Positions 36,373 to 46,097 of a stretch of 64,000 nucleotides of DNA are shown piece by piece; within the stretch, counting starts at the first letter, position 1, and each line of letters begins with the position of its first letter. The stretch covers positions 6,758,001 to 6,822,000 of the forward strand of contig NZ_LT629793.1 in NCBI RefSeq assembly GCF_900105735.1. Reading direction: 5' to 3'. A program made the translations under genes and the position numbers. The notes beneath the pieces were generated by a model, which worked only from the letters and a program-made list of their open reading frames with translations, did not search any database and was not told where the DNA came from. Origin of the DNA: Pseudomonas yamanorum (GTDB lineage: Bacteria; Pseudomonadota; Gammaproteobacteria; Pseudomonadales; Pseudomonadaceae).

Positions 36373-37788
36373 TCACTTGGCACTGGCAATGGTGGTACTC
36401 GGCTGCCACCCACCCCCCAACGCCTTGTAAATCGCGACAATCCCCCGATACAGATCCACCTCGGCCTGAGCCTGGGAATCCTCGGCGGCCAAACGCTCAC
36501 GCTGTGCGTCCAGCAACACCAGGAAGTCCACCGTCCCTTCGCGGTAACGAATCTCTGCCAGATCCGCAGCAGCCCGGCTCGACTCACTCTGACGAATCAG
36601 CGAAACCAACCGCTGCTGGCGCTTACCGTAATCACTGAAGGCATTCTCCGATTCTTCCAGCGCCAGCAACACCTGCTGCTCATAGCTCGCCAGAGCACCA
36701 TCCGCCTCAGCATCCGCACCACGCAACCGAGCCCGCACGCTACCCAGGTCAAACGCCGCCCAGGTAATGCTCGGACCCAGCGACCAGGCATTCGCCGCCG
36801 CCGACCCAATCTGCGAACCCCGCCCAGCGGTAAACCCGAGGAACCCACTGAGACTCACCCGCGGAAACAGATCAGCCTTGGCCACCCCAATCCGCGCCGT
36901 GGCCGCTGCCAACTTACGCTCGGCACTGAGAATGTCCGGACGACGTTGCAACAATTGCCCCGGATCACCAATCGGCAAGGCCTTGGCAATCGCCGGCAAA
37001 TCTTTCGGGCTCAAGTCCACGGTCAACTTGTCCGGACGCTGGCCGAGGAGGGTAGCGATACGATTACGCTCGCGCACTTCCTCAGCCTGCAGCTGCGGCA
37101 CACTGGCTTCTACAGCCGCCAGCCGCGCATCGGCCCGCACCACATCGAGCTGATCGCCCACACCGGCATCCCGCAGGCTGACCGTGATGCCGCGCGAATC
37201 TTCCTGGTTCTTCAGGTTAGCCACCGCGATTTTCTCGCGCAGTTGCGCGCCCCGCAGTTGACCGTAAGCGTCCACCAGCTCGGCAATCATCGTGACTTGC
37301 AGTTGATACAGGTCGGCCTCGGCAACCTGTTGGTCAGCGTCGCTGGCTTCGAGGTTGCGGCGGATCCGCCCGAACAAGTCCACTTCCCAGGCCATGTCCA
37401 GGCCCAGGTCATAACGCTCGCTGTTGACGCGTTTAGTGGTCTGGCCCGGAATCTGGCCTTTGCCCACGTCGCTGCTGGCGCGGCTGGTGATCACCGGCAT
37501 CACGTCATTGGCGGCGTCGTCACGAATCGCCCGGGCCGCCCGCAGGCGGGCAAATGCCACCCGCAGGTCACGGTTACCGTTCAGGGATTGAGTCACCAAC
37601 TGGTTAAGGGTCGGGTCCTCGAACTGCTGCCACCAGATGCCTTCGAACTTCGCGTGGTCGTACTGTTTGGCGTTGGCGGCGGCCGTTACGTTGGCCGCCT
37701 CCAGAGGTTGGGTTTTATAGTCCGGGCCCACGGCACAGGCGCTCAGCGCCAGTACCAGCAAGCTCGGTAAAAATACTTTCACGCTCAT
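36373..37788 (-). CDS. oprN: Outer membrane efflux channel OprN
   Basis: The 471-residue lipoprotein has a signal with lipobox LALSAC (Cys18) and two OEP repeats. It is collinear with P. aeruginosa OprN: WWQQFEDPTLNQLVTQSL, FARLRAARAIRDD, ERYDLGLDMAWEVDLFGRI and GFTAGRGSQIGSAAANAWSLGPSITWAAFDLGSVRARLRGA. It forms the TolC-like trimeric channel that completes the MexEF pump. Its ATG overlaps the mexF stop by 4 nt. Last gene of the operon, followed by a terminator. Confidence 0.96.
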   Translation of the reverse strand: MSVKVFLPSLLVLALSACAVGPDYKTQPLEAANVTAAANAKQYDHAKFEGIWWQQFEDPTLNQLVTQSLNGNRDLRVAFARLRAARAIRDDAANDVMPVITSRASSDVGKGQIPGQTTKRVNSERYDLGLDMAWEVDLFGRIRRNLEASDADQQVAEADLYQLQVTMIAELVDAYGQLRGAQLREKIAVANLKNQEDSRGITVSLRDAGVGDQLDVVRADARLAAVEASVPQLQAEEVRERNRIATLLGQRPDKLTVDLSPKDLPAIAKALPIGDPGQLLQRRPDILSAERKLAAATARIGVAKADLFPRVSLSGFLGFTAGRGSQIGSAAANAWSLGPSITWAAFDLGSVRARLRGADAEADGALASYEQQVLLALEESENAFSDYGKRQQRLVSLIRQSESSRAAADLAEIRYREGTVDFLVLLDAQRERLAAEDSQAQAEVDLYRGIVAIYKALGGGWQPSTTIASAK

Positions 37789-40700
37789 TGCTGTGTCTCC
37801 AGCTTCAAGGCCTTGGCCGCTTTGCGCGCTTCACCGCGTTCAACAAACCGGCGGATCAGTACATAGAACACTGGCGTCAGCAGCAGACCGAAGAAGGTCA
37901 CGCCGATCATCCCGGAGAACACCGCCACACCCATGGCGTGACGCATCTCGGCACCGGCACCGCTGGACATCACCAGAGGCACCACACCCATGATGAAGGC
38001 GAACGAGGTCATCAGGATCGGCCGCAGACGCAGACGGCAGGCTTCCAGTACCGCCGCGAGCGGATCGAGGCCTTCCTGCTGTTTATCCTTGGCGAACTCG
38101 ACGATCAGAATCGCGTTCTTACAGGCCAGGCCCACCAGCACGATCAGGCCGATCTGGGTGAAGATGTTGTTGTCGCCGCCGGAGATAATCACCCCGGTGA
38201 TGGCCGACAGCAGGGTCATCGGTACGATCAGGATCACCGCCAGTGGCAGGCTCCAGCTTTCGTATTGGGCGGCCAGTACCAGGAACGCCAGCAATACGCA
38301 GAGCGGGAACACGAACAGCGCGGTGTTGCCCGAGAGGATTTGCTGATAGGTCAGGTCGGTCCACTCGTAGGTCATGCCGTTGGGCAGTTCGTCTTTCAAC
38401 AGTTTCTCGATCGCCGCCTGGGCCTGGCCGGAGCTGTAACCCGGTGCGGCGTTACCGTTGATCTCGGCCGTGATGAAGCCGTTGTAGTGCATCACGCGGT
38501 CAGGGCCCGAGGTGTCGCTGACCTTGATGAAGGTCGCCAGGGGAATCATCTCGCCTTTGTTGTTGCGCACTTTCAGCTGGCCGATCTGGTCTTCATCCTG
38601 GCGGAACTGTTGCTCAGCCTGCACGTTGACCTGATAGGTGCGCCCGAAGCGGTTGAAGTCGTTGGCATACAACGAACCCAGGTAGATCTGCAGGGTGTCG
38701 AAGATGTCGCTGATTGCCACGCCATGGGTCTTGGCCTTTTCGCGGTCGATGGCAGCATCGACCTGGGGCACGTTGACCGTGTAGCTGGTGAACAGGCCGA
38801 ACAACTCAGGCACGCCACGGCTCTTGGTAATGATGTTCTGTACTTCTTTGTACAGCTCGTCGTAACCCAGGTTGCCACGGTCTTCGACCTGCAGGCGGAA
38901 CCCGCCAATCGTACCCAGGCCCTGTACCGGCGGCGGAGGGAAGATCGCCATGTAGGCTTCCTGGATGCTGCTGTACTTGCCGTTCAGTGCACCGGCAATC
39001 GCACCGGCAGACAGGCTCGGGTCTTTACGCTCATCGAACGGCTTCAAGGTTACGAACACGATGCCGTTGTTCGGGCTGTTGGTAAAACCGTTGATCGACA
39101 AGCCGGGGAAGGCAATCGCGCTTTCCACGCCCGGCTGTTTCATCGCAATGTCCGACATGCGCTTGATCACGTCTTCGGTGCGGTCCAGGCTCGCGGCGTC
39201 CGGCAATTGCGCGAAGGCCACCAGGTATTGCTTGTCCTGGGCCGGTACGAAACCGGTCGGCGTGTGGGCAAAGCCCATCCAGGTCAGGACCATCAGGCCG
39301 GCATACAGGAACAGCGCGATGCCACTGCCGCGGATCACCCGGCGTACGGTGCCGACGTAACCATGGCTGGCCTTGTCGAAGAAGCGGTTGAACGGTTTGA
39401 ACAACCAGCCGCCCAGCATCTTGTCGAGGAACCTGGAGAACCCGTCTTTCGGTGCGTTGTGGCCTTTGAGCAAGACCGCTGCCAGGGCGGGCGACAGGGT
39501 CAGCGAGTTGAACGCCGAAATCACCGTCGAGATCGCAATGGTCAAGGCGAACTGCTTATAGAACTGGCCGGTTAAGCCGCTGATAAAAGCCGCTGGAATG
39601 AACACCGCACACAGTACCAGCGCGGTCGCGATGATCGGGCCAGTCACTTCGCTCATGGCCTTTTCGGTGGCCGGGAACGGTTCCAGTCCAAGCTCGATGT
39701 TGCGCTCGACGTTCTCCACCACCACGATGGCGTCGTCCACCACGATACCAATCGCCAACACCAGCCCGAACAGCGACAGCGCATTGAGCGAGAAGCCAAA
39801 CAGGTGCATCACCGCAAACGTACCGATCAACGAAACCGGCACTGCCACCAGTGGAATGATCGACGCGCGCCAGGTCTGCAGGAACAGGATCACCACCAGC
39901 ACGACCAGGATCAGTGCTTCAAACAAGGTGTGAACCACGGCCTCGATGGAACCCCGCACAAAGACGGTAGGGTCGTAGGCGATGCGGTAATCCATGCCCT
40001 CCGGGAAGCTCTGTTTCAGCTCCGCCATCTTGGCGCGTACTTCATTGGAGATGTCGATTGCGTTGGAGCCCGGGCGCTGGAAGATCGGGATCGCCACGGC
40101 CGGTTGGTTGTCGATCAACGAGCGCAGGGCGTACTGGCTGGAACCCAGCTCAACCCGCGCGATGTCTTTCAGGCGCGTGATTTCGCCGTTAGCCCCGGCG
40201 CGGATGACGATGTTCTCGAACTCTTCCTCAGTGACCAGTCGGCCCTGGGTGTTGACCGACAGCTGGAAGCTGGTGTCATTCGGCGCAGGTTGCGCGCCCA
40301 AGGCACCGGCCGCCACCTGGCGGTTCTGCTCGCGAATGGCGGTTACCACATCGGTGGCGGTCAGGTTGCGCGAAGCGGTTTTGTTCGGGTCAAGCCAGAC
40401 GCGCAGGGAGTAGTCGCCCATGCCGAACAGCTGCACATCACCCACGCCGCCCAGCCGTGCCAGCTCATCCTTGATATTCAGGATCGCGTAGTTGGACAGG
40501 TACAGCATATTGTAGCGCTGGTCGGGGGAGGTGATGTGCACCACCATGGTCAGGTCGGGAGAGGCCTTGTCCACGGTAATACCGATGCGTGTCACTTCCT
40601 CGGGCAGTTTTGGCTGAGTCCGGGTTACCCGGTTCTGCACCTGCACCTGCGCGTTGTCCAGGTCGGTGCCCAGGGCGAAGGTGATGGTCAGGGTCAGCTT

Positions 40701-40964
40701 GCCGTCGGCGGTCGATTGCGAGGACATGTACAGCATGTTCTCGACGCCGGTGATGGCTTGCTCCAGAGGCGCGGCCACGGTTTCACCGATGACCTTGGGG
40801 TTGGCGCCCGGGAAGTTGGCACGGACCACAACGGTCGGCGGCACCACTTCCGGGTATTCACTGATTGGTAGCTGGAACAGTGAAATCGCGCCGGCGATCA
40901 GGATCAGCAGCGACAGCACCGCTGCGAAGATCGGCCGCGAAATGAAGAACTTGGAAAAATTCAT
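37785..40964 (-). CDS. mexF: RND efflux pump inner-membrane transporter MexF
   Basis: The 1059-residue HAE1 RND transporter begins MNFSKFFISRPIFAAVLSLL. It has the TM4 proton-relay aspartates in VLAIGIVVDDAIVVVENVER, two large periplasmic loops, and the second-half TM region LGLIVLVGLACKNAILIVEFAK-like (IGLIVLVGLACKNAIL). Full length for MexF. It expels chloramphenicol, fluoroquinolones and related compounds in P. aeruginosa. The gene is between mexE (15 nt gap) and oprN (4-nt overlap). Confidence 0.97.
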   Translation of the reverse strand: MNFSKFFISRPIFAAVLSLLILIAGAISLFQLPISEYPEVVPPTVVVRANFPGANPKVIGETVAAPLEQAITGVENMLYMSSQSTADGKLTLTITFALGTDLDNAQVQVQNRVTRTQPKLPEEVTRIGITVDKASPDLTMVVHITSPDQRYNMLYLSNYAILNIKDELARLGGVGDVQLFGMGDYSLRVWLDPNKTASRNLTATDVVTAIREQNRQVAAGALGAQPAPNDTSFQLSVNTQGRLVTEEEFENIVIRAGANGEITRLKDIARVELGSSQYALRSLIDNQPAVAIPIFQRPGSNAIDISNEVRAKMAELKQSFPEGMDYRIAYDPTVFVRGSIEAVVHTLFEALILVVLVVILFLQTWRASIIPLVAVPVSLIGTFAVMHLFGFSLNALSLFGLVLAIGIVVDDAIVVVENVERNIELGLEPFPATEKAMSEVTGPIIATALVLCAVFIPAAFISGLTGQFYKQFALTIAISTVISAFNSLTLSPALAAVLLKGHNAPKDGFSRFLDKMLGGWLFKPFNRFFDKASHGYVGTVRRVIRGSGIALFLYAGLMVLTWMGFAHTPTGFVPAQDKQYLVAFAQLPDAASLDRTEDVIKRMSDIAMKQPGVESAIAFPGLSINGFTNSPNNGIVFVTLKPFDERKDPSLSAGAIAGALNGKYSSIQEAYMAIFPPPPVQGLGTIGGFRLQVEDRGNLGYDELYKEVQNIITKSRGVPELFGLFTSYTVNVPQVDAAIDREKAKTHGVAISDIFDTLQIYLGSLYANDFNRFGRTYQVNVQAEQQFRQDEDQIGQLKVRNNKGEMIPLATFIKVSDTSGPDRVMHYNGFITAEINGNAAPGYSSGQAQAAIEKLLKDELPNGMTYEWTDLTYQQILSGNTALFVFPLCVLLAFLVLAAQYESWSLPLAVILIVPMTLLSAITGVIISGGDNNIFTQIGLIVLVGLACKNAILIVEFAKDKQQEGLDPLAAVLEACRLRLRPILMTSFAFIMGVVPLVMSSGAGAEMRHAMGVAVFSGMIGVTFFGLLLTPVFYVLIRRFVERGEARKAAKALKLETQQ

Positions 40965-40979
40965 CTTGAGTCGTATCCC

Positions 40980-42221
40980 TTAACCGCGTGGAGTCGCGAC
41001 ACTGGCGAGCTTGGGCGCGGCTTTATCCGGCGCCACTTGCTCCAGGTTGCTGGCTTCAAGCGCTTGTCGTTGTTGTGCCAAGGCGGCGAGGGTTTCCTTG
41101 CTGGCCATCGGGATGGTTTCCGGAGCAACCGGCGATCCCGGGCGAACGCGCTGCAAGCCCTTGACGATGATCGTGTCGTCCTTGGTCAGGCCGCTGCGCA
41201 CGATGCGCAAACCTTCGATCTTCGGCCCCAGCTCCACGGCGCGATAGGCCGGCTTGTCGCCGTCCATCACCAGTACGAACTTCTTGCCCAGGTCGGTGCC
41301 CACGGCTTCGTCGCTGATCAGCACGGCGGAGTAGGTGCCGCTGCCCACAAGCTTCAAGCGGGCATACAGGCCAGGGGTGTATTCGCCCTTGCTGTTATCA
41401 AACACAGCGCGACCACGAATGGTGCCGGTGGCCGGGTTGACCTGGTTGTCGACGAAGTTCATCTGGCCCAGGTGCGGGTTGCCGTCTTCATTGGACAGGC
41501 CCAGGTACACCGGGGTAGTGGCGCCACGGCGACCCTGGCGCGCGAGTTCGGTGTACTTGAGGTACACACGCTCATCGGCGTCGAAGTAGGCGTAGACCTT
41601 GTCGGTGGAGACCACGCTGGTCAGCGCGGTGACATCGGCGGTGACCAGGTTGCCGGCGGTGATCTCGGCACGGCTGACACGGCCGCTGATGGGCGAGCTG
41701 ACGCGGGTGAAGCTCAGGTTCAGCTTGGCCAGGTCCAACTGCGCCTGGATCCCGGCGACGGCGGCGCGGGCTTCCTGGGCAGCGGTGGTGCGCGAGTCGG
41801 CCAGTTCGGCGGAGATCGCATTGCTCTGGCGCAGGCGTTCGCCGCGTTGGGCTTCGTTATCGCTGCGGGTGGCCGCGGCCTTGGTTTGTGCGAGTTGTGC
41901 TTCGAGGCGGCGCACCTCAGCCTGGAATGGGCGAGGGTCGATCTGGAACAGCAGGTCGCCTTTCTTGACCAGCGCGCCCTCGGTGAAGGCGACCTGATCA
42001 ATCTGGCCCGACACGCGCGGACGGATCTGCACGGTTTCCGGCGCTTCGAGGCGGCCGGTGAATTCGTCCCACTCGTTGACCGGTTGTTCCAGCACCTTGG
42101 CCACGCTGACGTGGCTTGGTGGCATGGCGGCTGCCTGTTGGGGCGCTTTGCCGCAGGCGCTCATCACCATCACGGCCAAAATGGCCAAGGGATAGCGCAA
42201 ATGTTTGAGTGACTGTTCCAT
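40980..42221 (-). CDS. mexE: RND efflux periplasmic adaptor MexE
   Basis: The 413-residue lipoprotein has a lipobox VMSAC (Cys23), then a barrel-sandwich hybrid, an alpha-hairpin and beta-barrel of the HlyD/AcrA type: VSGQIDQVAFTEGALVKKGDLLFQIDPRPF, SPISGRVSRAEITAGNLV and YTPGLYARLKL. MEQSLKHLRYPL at 42221 is chosen over an ORF start 3 codons earlier. It joins MexF to OprN. First gene of the operon. The palindrome ATCATTC-G-GAATGAT lies 86 nt upstream. No mexT gene is adjacent, unlike in P. aeruginosa. Confidence 0.95.
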   Translation of the reverse strand: MEQSLKHLRYPLAILAVMVMSACGKAPQQAAAMPPSHVSVAKVLEQPVNEWDEFTGRLEAPETVQIRPRVSGQIDQVAFTEGALVKKGDLLFQIDPRPFQAEVRRLEAQLAQTKAAATRSDNEAQRGERLRQSNAISAELADSRTTAAQEARAAVAGIQAQLDLAKLNLSFTRVSSPISGRVSRAEITAGNLVTADVTALTSVVSTDKVYAYFDADERVYLKYTELARQGRRGATTPVYLGLSNEDGNPHLGQMNFVDNQVNPATGTIRGRAVFDNSKGEYTPGLYARLKLVGSGTYSAVLISDEAVGTDLGKKFVLVMDGDKPAYRAVELGPKIEGLRIVRSGLTKDDTIIVKGLQRVRPGSPVAPETIPMASKETLAALAQQRQALEASNLEQVAPDKAAPKLASVATPRG

Positions 42222-42306
42222 GAGGTGCATCCGCCAATGTATTTAAGATGGGCGGATCATGCTCGGCAGGGTGCTATCTCACGAATCGAATGAAACAAAG
42301 GTAACT

Positions 42307-42321
42307 ATCATTCGGAATGAT
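42307..42321. promoter_or_regulatory. Candidate LysR-type site upstream of mexE
   Basis: ATCATTCGGAATGAT is a 7+1+7 palindrome that also fits the ATC-N9-GAT nod-box-like core recognised by MexT. It lies 86 nt from the mexE start codon. Confidence 0.45.
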
Positions 42322-42445
42322 ATAAGCGTAAAGCGAGCCCTCTAGCATGCAGGTTTCGTTAGGGAGCTATCAATGCGATTGATGACAAAGGACTGTTGCG
42401 CAGGATGCAAGGAACAGTGCGCCCCACAAACTGTCGGCGTGCTGG

Positions 42446-42856
42446 CTATTCAAAGGTGCAGAGCGCCGGGTTGGTTGCCGTGCATTCGTTGCCTGCCCAT
42501 GCGCTGCCGACCGGCTTGGCATTGACCAGGTTTTTCAGGGTCATGCTCACCGGCTCATGGTTCTGATCCAGGTAGTGGCATGCCACCGACGACTGACCCT
42601 GGCTGCTTTGGATCACCGCCTTTTCGAAGTGGACCTGGTGCAGGTCTTTCTGCTCTGTCATCGGGTTTTGCCCGGTCCATTGCTGGCCGCCCGGGCCGGA
42701 CGCGGTGTAGGCGACCACTTCCCCGGTCGGCGTCTTTTTGAACGCGTCTTTAAGGGCATCGGTGGGCGGGCAGGCGGCAGTACCGGCGTAGGCGTTGCCC
42801 GCCAACGCCATCAGGGTCATCACGAGGGCTGAGGTTTTCTTGAGCTGCCTGTTCAT
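42446..42856 (-). CDS. Secreted DUF3757-like protein
   Basis: The 136-residue protein has a signal peptide (NRQLKKTSALVMTLMALAGNAYA) and a small mature domain with four cysteines (CPPTDALKD, VACHYLD, GNECTATNPALCTFE) that can form two disulfides. The pattern ACPP...WTGQNP...CHY resembles DUF3757/small exported proteins of Pseudomonas whose function is unknown. AGGAG precedes adjacent GTG (42859) and ATG (42856) codons; the ATG is preferred. It lies upstream of mexE on the same strand with 224 nt between them, so not clearly part of the pump operon. Confidence 0.75.
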   Translation of the reverse strand: MNRQLKKTSALVMTLMALAGNAYAGTAACPPTDALKDAFKKTPTGEVVAYTASGPGGQQWTGQNPMTEQKDLHQVHFEKAVIQSSQGQSSVACHYLDQNHEPVSMTLKNLVNAKPVGSAWAGNECTATNPALCTFE

Positions 42857-42924
42857 CACGCGTGCTCCTGGCCTGGAGAAACAGTGATGTGAAGACTAGC
42901 CCAAACAGGCAACGCGGGAGGGGG

Positions 42925-43311
42925 CTAAATCCACACGTCGTTGATCGCCGTACGCTCCCCACCCTCCGTACCGGTGTTCAACACACCGCAGGGCTCGATC
43001 AACAGCAGCTTCACCTCACCCAAGGCGTGCGGCTTGTGCTCGACGCCCTTGGGCACCACATACATTTCCCCTTGCTCGATGGTCACGGCGCCGTCGCGGA
43101 AGTCGATGCGCAGGGTGCCTTCCAGGACAATAAAGGTTTCATCGGTGTCGGCATGGTCGTGCCAGATAAAGTCACCTTCAATCTTTACCACCTTGAACTG
43201 GTAGTCGTTCATCTGCGCGACGACCTTGGGCGCCCATTGCTCGCTGAACAGGGCGTACTTCTGGGCGAAGTTGATCGAAGCGTAATTCGTCGAAGCTTGG
43301 CTAGCAGGCAT
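42925..43311 (-). CDS. Cupin-domain protein
   Basis: The 128-residue single-domain cupin has cupin motif 1 in WHDHADTDETFIVLEGTLRI (two His and a Glu as metal ligands) and motif 2 in YVVPKGVEHKPHA (His). Such small cupins bind Fe, Mn or Ni and act as isomerases, dioxygenases or sensors; substrate unknown. MPASQAS at 43311 is chosen because the upstream open frame to 43467 has no support. It is divergent from the sugar ABC operon, and the 264 nt between them hold both promoters. Confidence 0.85.
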   Translation of the reverse strand: MPASQASTNYASINFAQKYALFSEQWAPKVVAQMNDYQFKVVKIEGDFIWHDHADTDETFIVLEGTLRIDFRDGAVTIEQGEMYVVPKGVEHKPHALGEVKLLLIEPCGVLNTGTEGGERTAINDVWI

Positions 43312-43575
43312 TGTAGGTTCCAGGGTTTCAGGACATTGGAGCCTTAAGTTAGGCCCAACGGCCGGCCGGATATTGAATGATCGTGCAGCGCGCGATGGTC
43401 CTGGAGGGCGTGCAACTGTTGGCTGTGCAACAGCGGTCGGACAGTTGTGGTTTGCTCGAGACAGCACAACATCGCCCGTTGTTTTTATCGCATTGATTTT
43501 ATTGAAAATAATTTATGGCATGGGCTCTGCAATACACAGGTGAACCCTTTCACCCGTCGCCCAGCGGAGCCCTGT

Positions 43576-44562
43576 ATGCCTTGCACTTTCTTCTCGCGTT
43601 CCCGTTTCATCTGGCTTGGCGCAGCGCTGTTGCTGGGCCACGCCGCCCTGTCCCAGGCCGCCGAGGGCGACGACGCGGTACCGTCCCTGGCCGGCAAGCG
43701 CATTGCCGTGAGCATGACCGGCACCAGTCACTACTTCGACATCAAGGCGTTCCAGGCCCAGGTCGACGAGATCAAGCGCCTCGGCGGCACGCCCATCACC
43801 CTCGACGCCGGGCGCAATGACAAGAACCTGGTGACCCAACTGCAAACCGTGGTCACCCAGAAACCCGATGCGGTGATCCAGACCCTCGGCACCCTCAGCG
43901 TGATCGACCCTTGGCTCAAGCGCATCAGCAAGGCCGGCATCCCGCTGTTCACCATCGATGCGCCTTCGCAGTACAGCCTCAACAACACCACCTCGGATAA
44001 CGTCGCCACCGGCAAGGCCCTGGCCGACCAACTGATCAAGGATGCCGGCGGCAAGGGCAAGATCCTGGTGTTCAATGGCTTCTACGGCGTGCCGGTGTGC
44101 GCGATTCGCTATGACCAGTTGAAGCTGGCACTCAAGGATCATCCGCAACTGGAAATCATCGAGCCGGAGCTGCGGGATGTGATCCCCAACACCGTGCAGG
44201 ATGCGTATTCCCAAGTGTCCGCGTTGCTCAACAAGTACCCGGCCGGCAGTGTCTCGGCGATCTGGGCGGCGTGGGACATTCCGCAGTTGGGGGCGAGTAA
44301 GGCGTTGATCGATGCCAAGCGCACCGAAATCAAGACCTACGGTGTGGACGGCACGCCTGAAGTGCTGGAACTGCTCGGCCAGGCCAATTCGCCGGTGGGC
44401 GCGGTGGTCGCCCAGCAACCAGCACTGATCGGCAAGACCGCGGTGCAGAACGTGGCGCGCTACCTCGCCGGGCAGCGCGACCTGCCCAAGGAAACTCACG
44501 TCGCGACGTTGCTGACCACGGCGGCCAACCTGGCGCAGGTCCAGCAACTGCGGGGTGATTGA
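43576..44562 (+). CDS. Sugar ABC transporter substrate-binding protein
   Basis: The 328-residue protein has a signal peptide (FIWLGAALLLGHAALSQAA) and a periplasmic-binding protein type 1 (Peripla_BP_4) fold: RIAVSMTGTSHYFDIKAFQAQ, KPDAVIQTLG, GIPLFTIDAPSQ and NTTSDNVATGKALADQL. It captures a sugar or sugar-like ligand for the downstream importer. CGGAGC 8 nt before the ATG sets the start; the frame is open to 43447. First of four genes; its TGA overlaps the next ATG by one base. Ligand undetermined. Confidence 0.9.
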   Translation: MPCTFFSRSRFIWLGAALLLGHAALSQAAEGDDAVPSLAGKRIAVSMTGTSHYFDIKAFQAQVDEIKRLGGTPITLDAGRNDKNLVTQLQTVVTQKPDAVIQTLGTLSVIDPWLKRISKAGIPLFTIDAPSQYSLNNTTSDNVATGKALADQLIKDAGGKGKILVFNGFYGVPVCAIRYDQLKLALKDHPQLEIIEPELRDVIPNTVQDAYSQVSALLNKYPAGSVSAIWAAWDIPQLGASKALIDAKRTEIKTYGVDGTPEVLELLGQANSPVGAVVAQQPALIGKTAVQNVARYLAGQRDLPKETHVATLLTTAANLAQVQQLRGD

Positions 44563-46097
44563 TGGCCGCGTTGCACTTGCAGCACCTGCACAAACGTTTT
44601 GGCGCCACCGTGGCGCTGGATGATGCGAGCCTGAAAGTCGAACGCGGCACCATTCACGGTCTGGTGGGCGAGAACGGGGCCGGCAAATCGACCTTGATCA
44701 AGGTCCTGGCGGGGATCCACAAGGCGGACTCGGGGCAGGTGAGCATTGACGGCCAGGCGTATGCCGCGCTGTCGCCGCGCCAGGTGGACGCGCTGGGCGT
44801 GCAGTTCATCCATCAGGAGCGGTTGTTGCCGGCGAGTTTTACCGTGGGCGAAGCGCTGTTCTTCGGGCATGAATTACGCCGTGGTCCGTTTGTGGATCGG
44901 CGCCGGCAGCAGCGCGAGGCCGAGCGTCTGCTGGCGGAATATTTTGAACTGCAACTGCCGGTCGGCGCGCTGGTGGGCGAGCTGAGCAGCGCCGAGCGCC
45001 AGGTGCTGCAAATCACCCGGGCGCTGATTCGCCAGCCGAAGATCCTGGTGTTCGACGAGCCCAGCGTGGCGTTGGTCAAGCGTGAGGTCGACCAACTGCT
45101 GCGGATCGTCAAGCGCCTGCGGGACCAGGGTTTGTCGATCCTCTATATCTCCCATTACCTGCAGGAAATCGACAGCCTCTGCGATGAGGTGACGGTGTTG
45201 CGCAATGGTCGTGATGTGGCGGTGGTAGAGCCACGGCATACCTCCAGCGCGCAGATTGCGCGGCTGATGGTCAACCGTGAGGTGCAGGACATGTATCCCA
45301 AGGCTCAGGTCGAACTGGGTGAGCCGTTGCTGCAGGTGCGCTCGCTGAGCCTGGCCCGGCGCTACCGGGAAATCGACCTGGAGCTGCGCCGAGGTGAAAT
45401 CGTCGGCCTGACCGGGCTGGTCGGGTCGGGTGCCAAGGACTTGCTCAAGACCCTGTTTGGCGTGGTGCATGCCGACAGCGGCAGCATCCACCTGGAAGGC
45501 CGTTTGTTGCGCCTGCGTTCACCCGGTGACGCCATCGCCCAAGGGATTGCCCTGGTGCCGGAAGAGCGCCGCAGCCAAGGGATTTCACCGCTGCTCTCGG
45601 TGCTGGAAAACCTGACCCTGGCCGGGCTTGGGCGTTTCAGCCGCTGGGGTTTGCTCAACCAGCGCCAGGAGCAGGCCGAAAGCCTGCGGCTGATCGACGA
45701 ACTGGCGATCAAGGCGCCGGGGCCGCAGGCCGCCGTCAGCCAACTCAGCGGCGGTAACCAGCAGAAAGTCGCCCTGGGCAAATGGCTGAGCCGCCGTTCG
45801 GCGGTGTACCTGTTGGACGAGCCGTGCGTGGGCGTGGATGTCGGCGCCAAAGTCGAGATTTATCGCTTGATCGGGCGTTTGGTGGAAGAGGGCGCTGTGG
45901 TGCTGGTGCTGTCTTCGGACTTGCCCGAGCTGCTGGGAATCTGCGACCGCATCCTGGTGTTACACCGTGGTGAAATCGCCGGCGAATTCCAGGCCGGCGA
46001 AGCGGACAGTGATCAACTGCTGGCGTGTGCCACAGGTGCGGTTCACGCCACGGCACCCTTGCCAGCGACTCGAGAGGTGGCCCATGTCCCTGCTTGA
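44562..46097 (+). CDS. Sugar ABC transporter ATP-binding protein (two NBDs)
   Basis: The 511-residue RbsA/MglA-type protein has two nucleotide-binding domains. NBD1 has Walker A GENGAGKSTL, an unusual signature LSSAERQ and Walker B ILVFDEPSVAL. NBD2 has a degenerate Walker A (GLVGSGAKDLL), signature LSGGNQQKVALGKWL and VYLLDEPCVGVD. A degenerate second Walker A is normal in this family. It energises the two permeases that follow. ATG at 44562 overlaps the upstream stop; the last 14 nt overlap the first permease. Confidence 0.93.
   Translation: MAALHLQHLHKRFGATVALDDASLKVERGTIHGLVGENGAGKSTLIKVLAGIHKADSGQVSIDGQAYAALSPRQVDALGVQFIHQERLLPASFTVGEALFFGHELRRGPFVDRRRQQREAERLLAEYFELQLPVGALVGELSSAERQVLQITRALIRQPKILVFDEPSVALVKREVDQLLRIVKRLRDQGLSILYISHYLQEIDSLCDEVTVLRNGRDVAVVEPRHTSSAQIARLMVNREVQDMYPKAQVELGEPLLQVRSLSLARRYREIDLELRRGEIVGLTGLVGSGAKDLLKTLFGVVHADSGSIHLEGRLLRLRSPGDAIAQGIALVPEERRSQGISPLLSVLENLTLAGLGRFSRWGLLNQRQEQAESLRLIDELAIKAPGPQAAVSQLSGGNQQKVALGKWLSRRSAVYLLDEPCVGVDVGAKVEIYRLIGRLVEEGAVVLVLSSDLPELLGICDRILVLHRGEIAGEFQAGEADSDQLLACATGAVHATAPLPATREVAHVPA

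Noticed and set aside
37788..39575. 595-codon antisense ORF over mexF
   Set aside because: Antisense shadow of a well-supported RND transporter gene.
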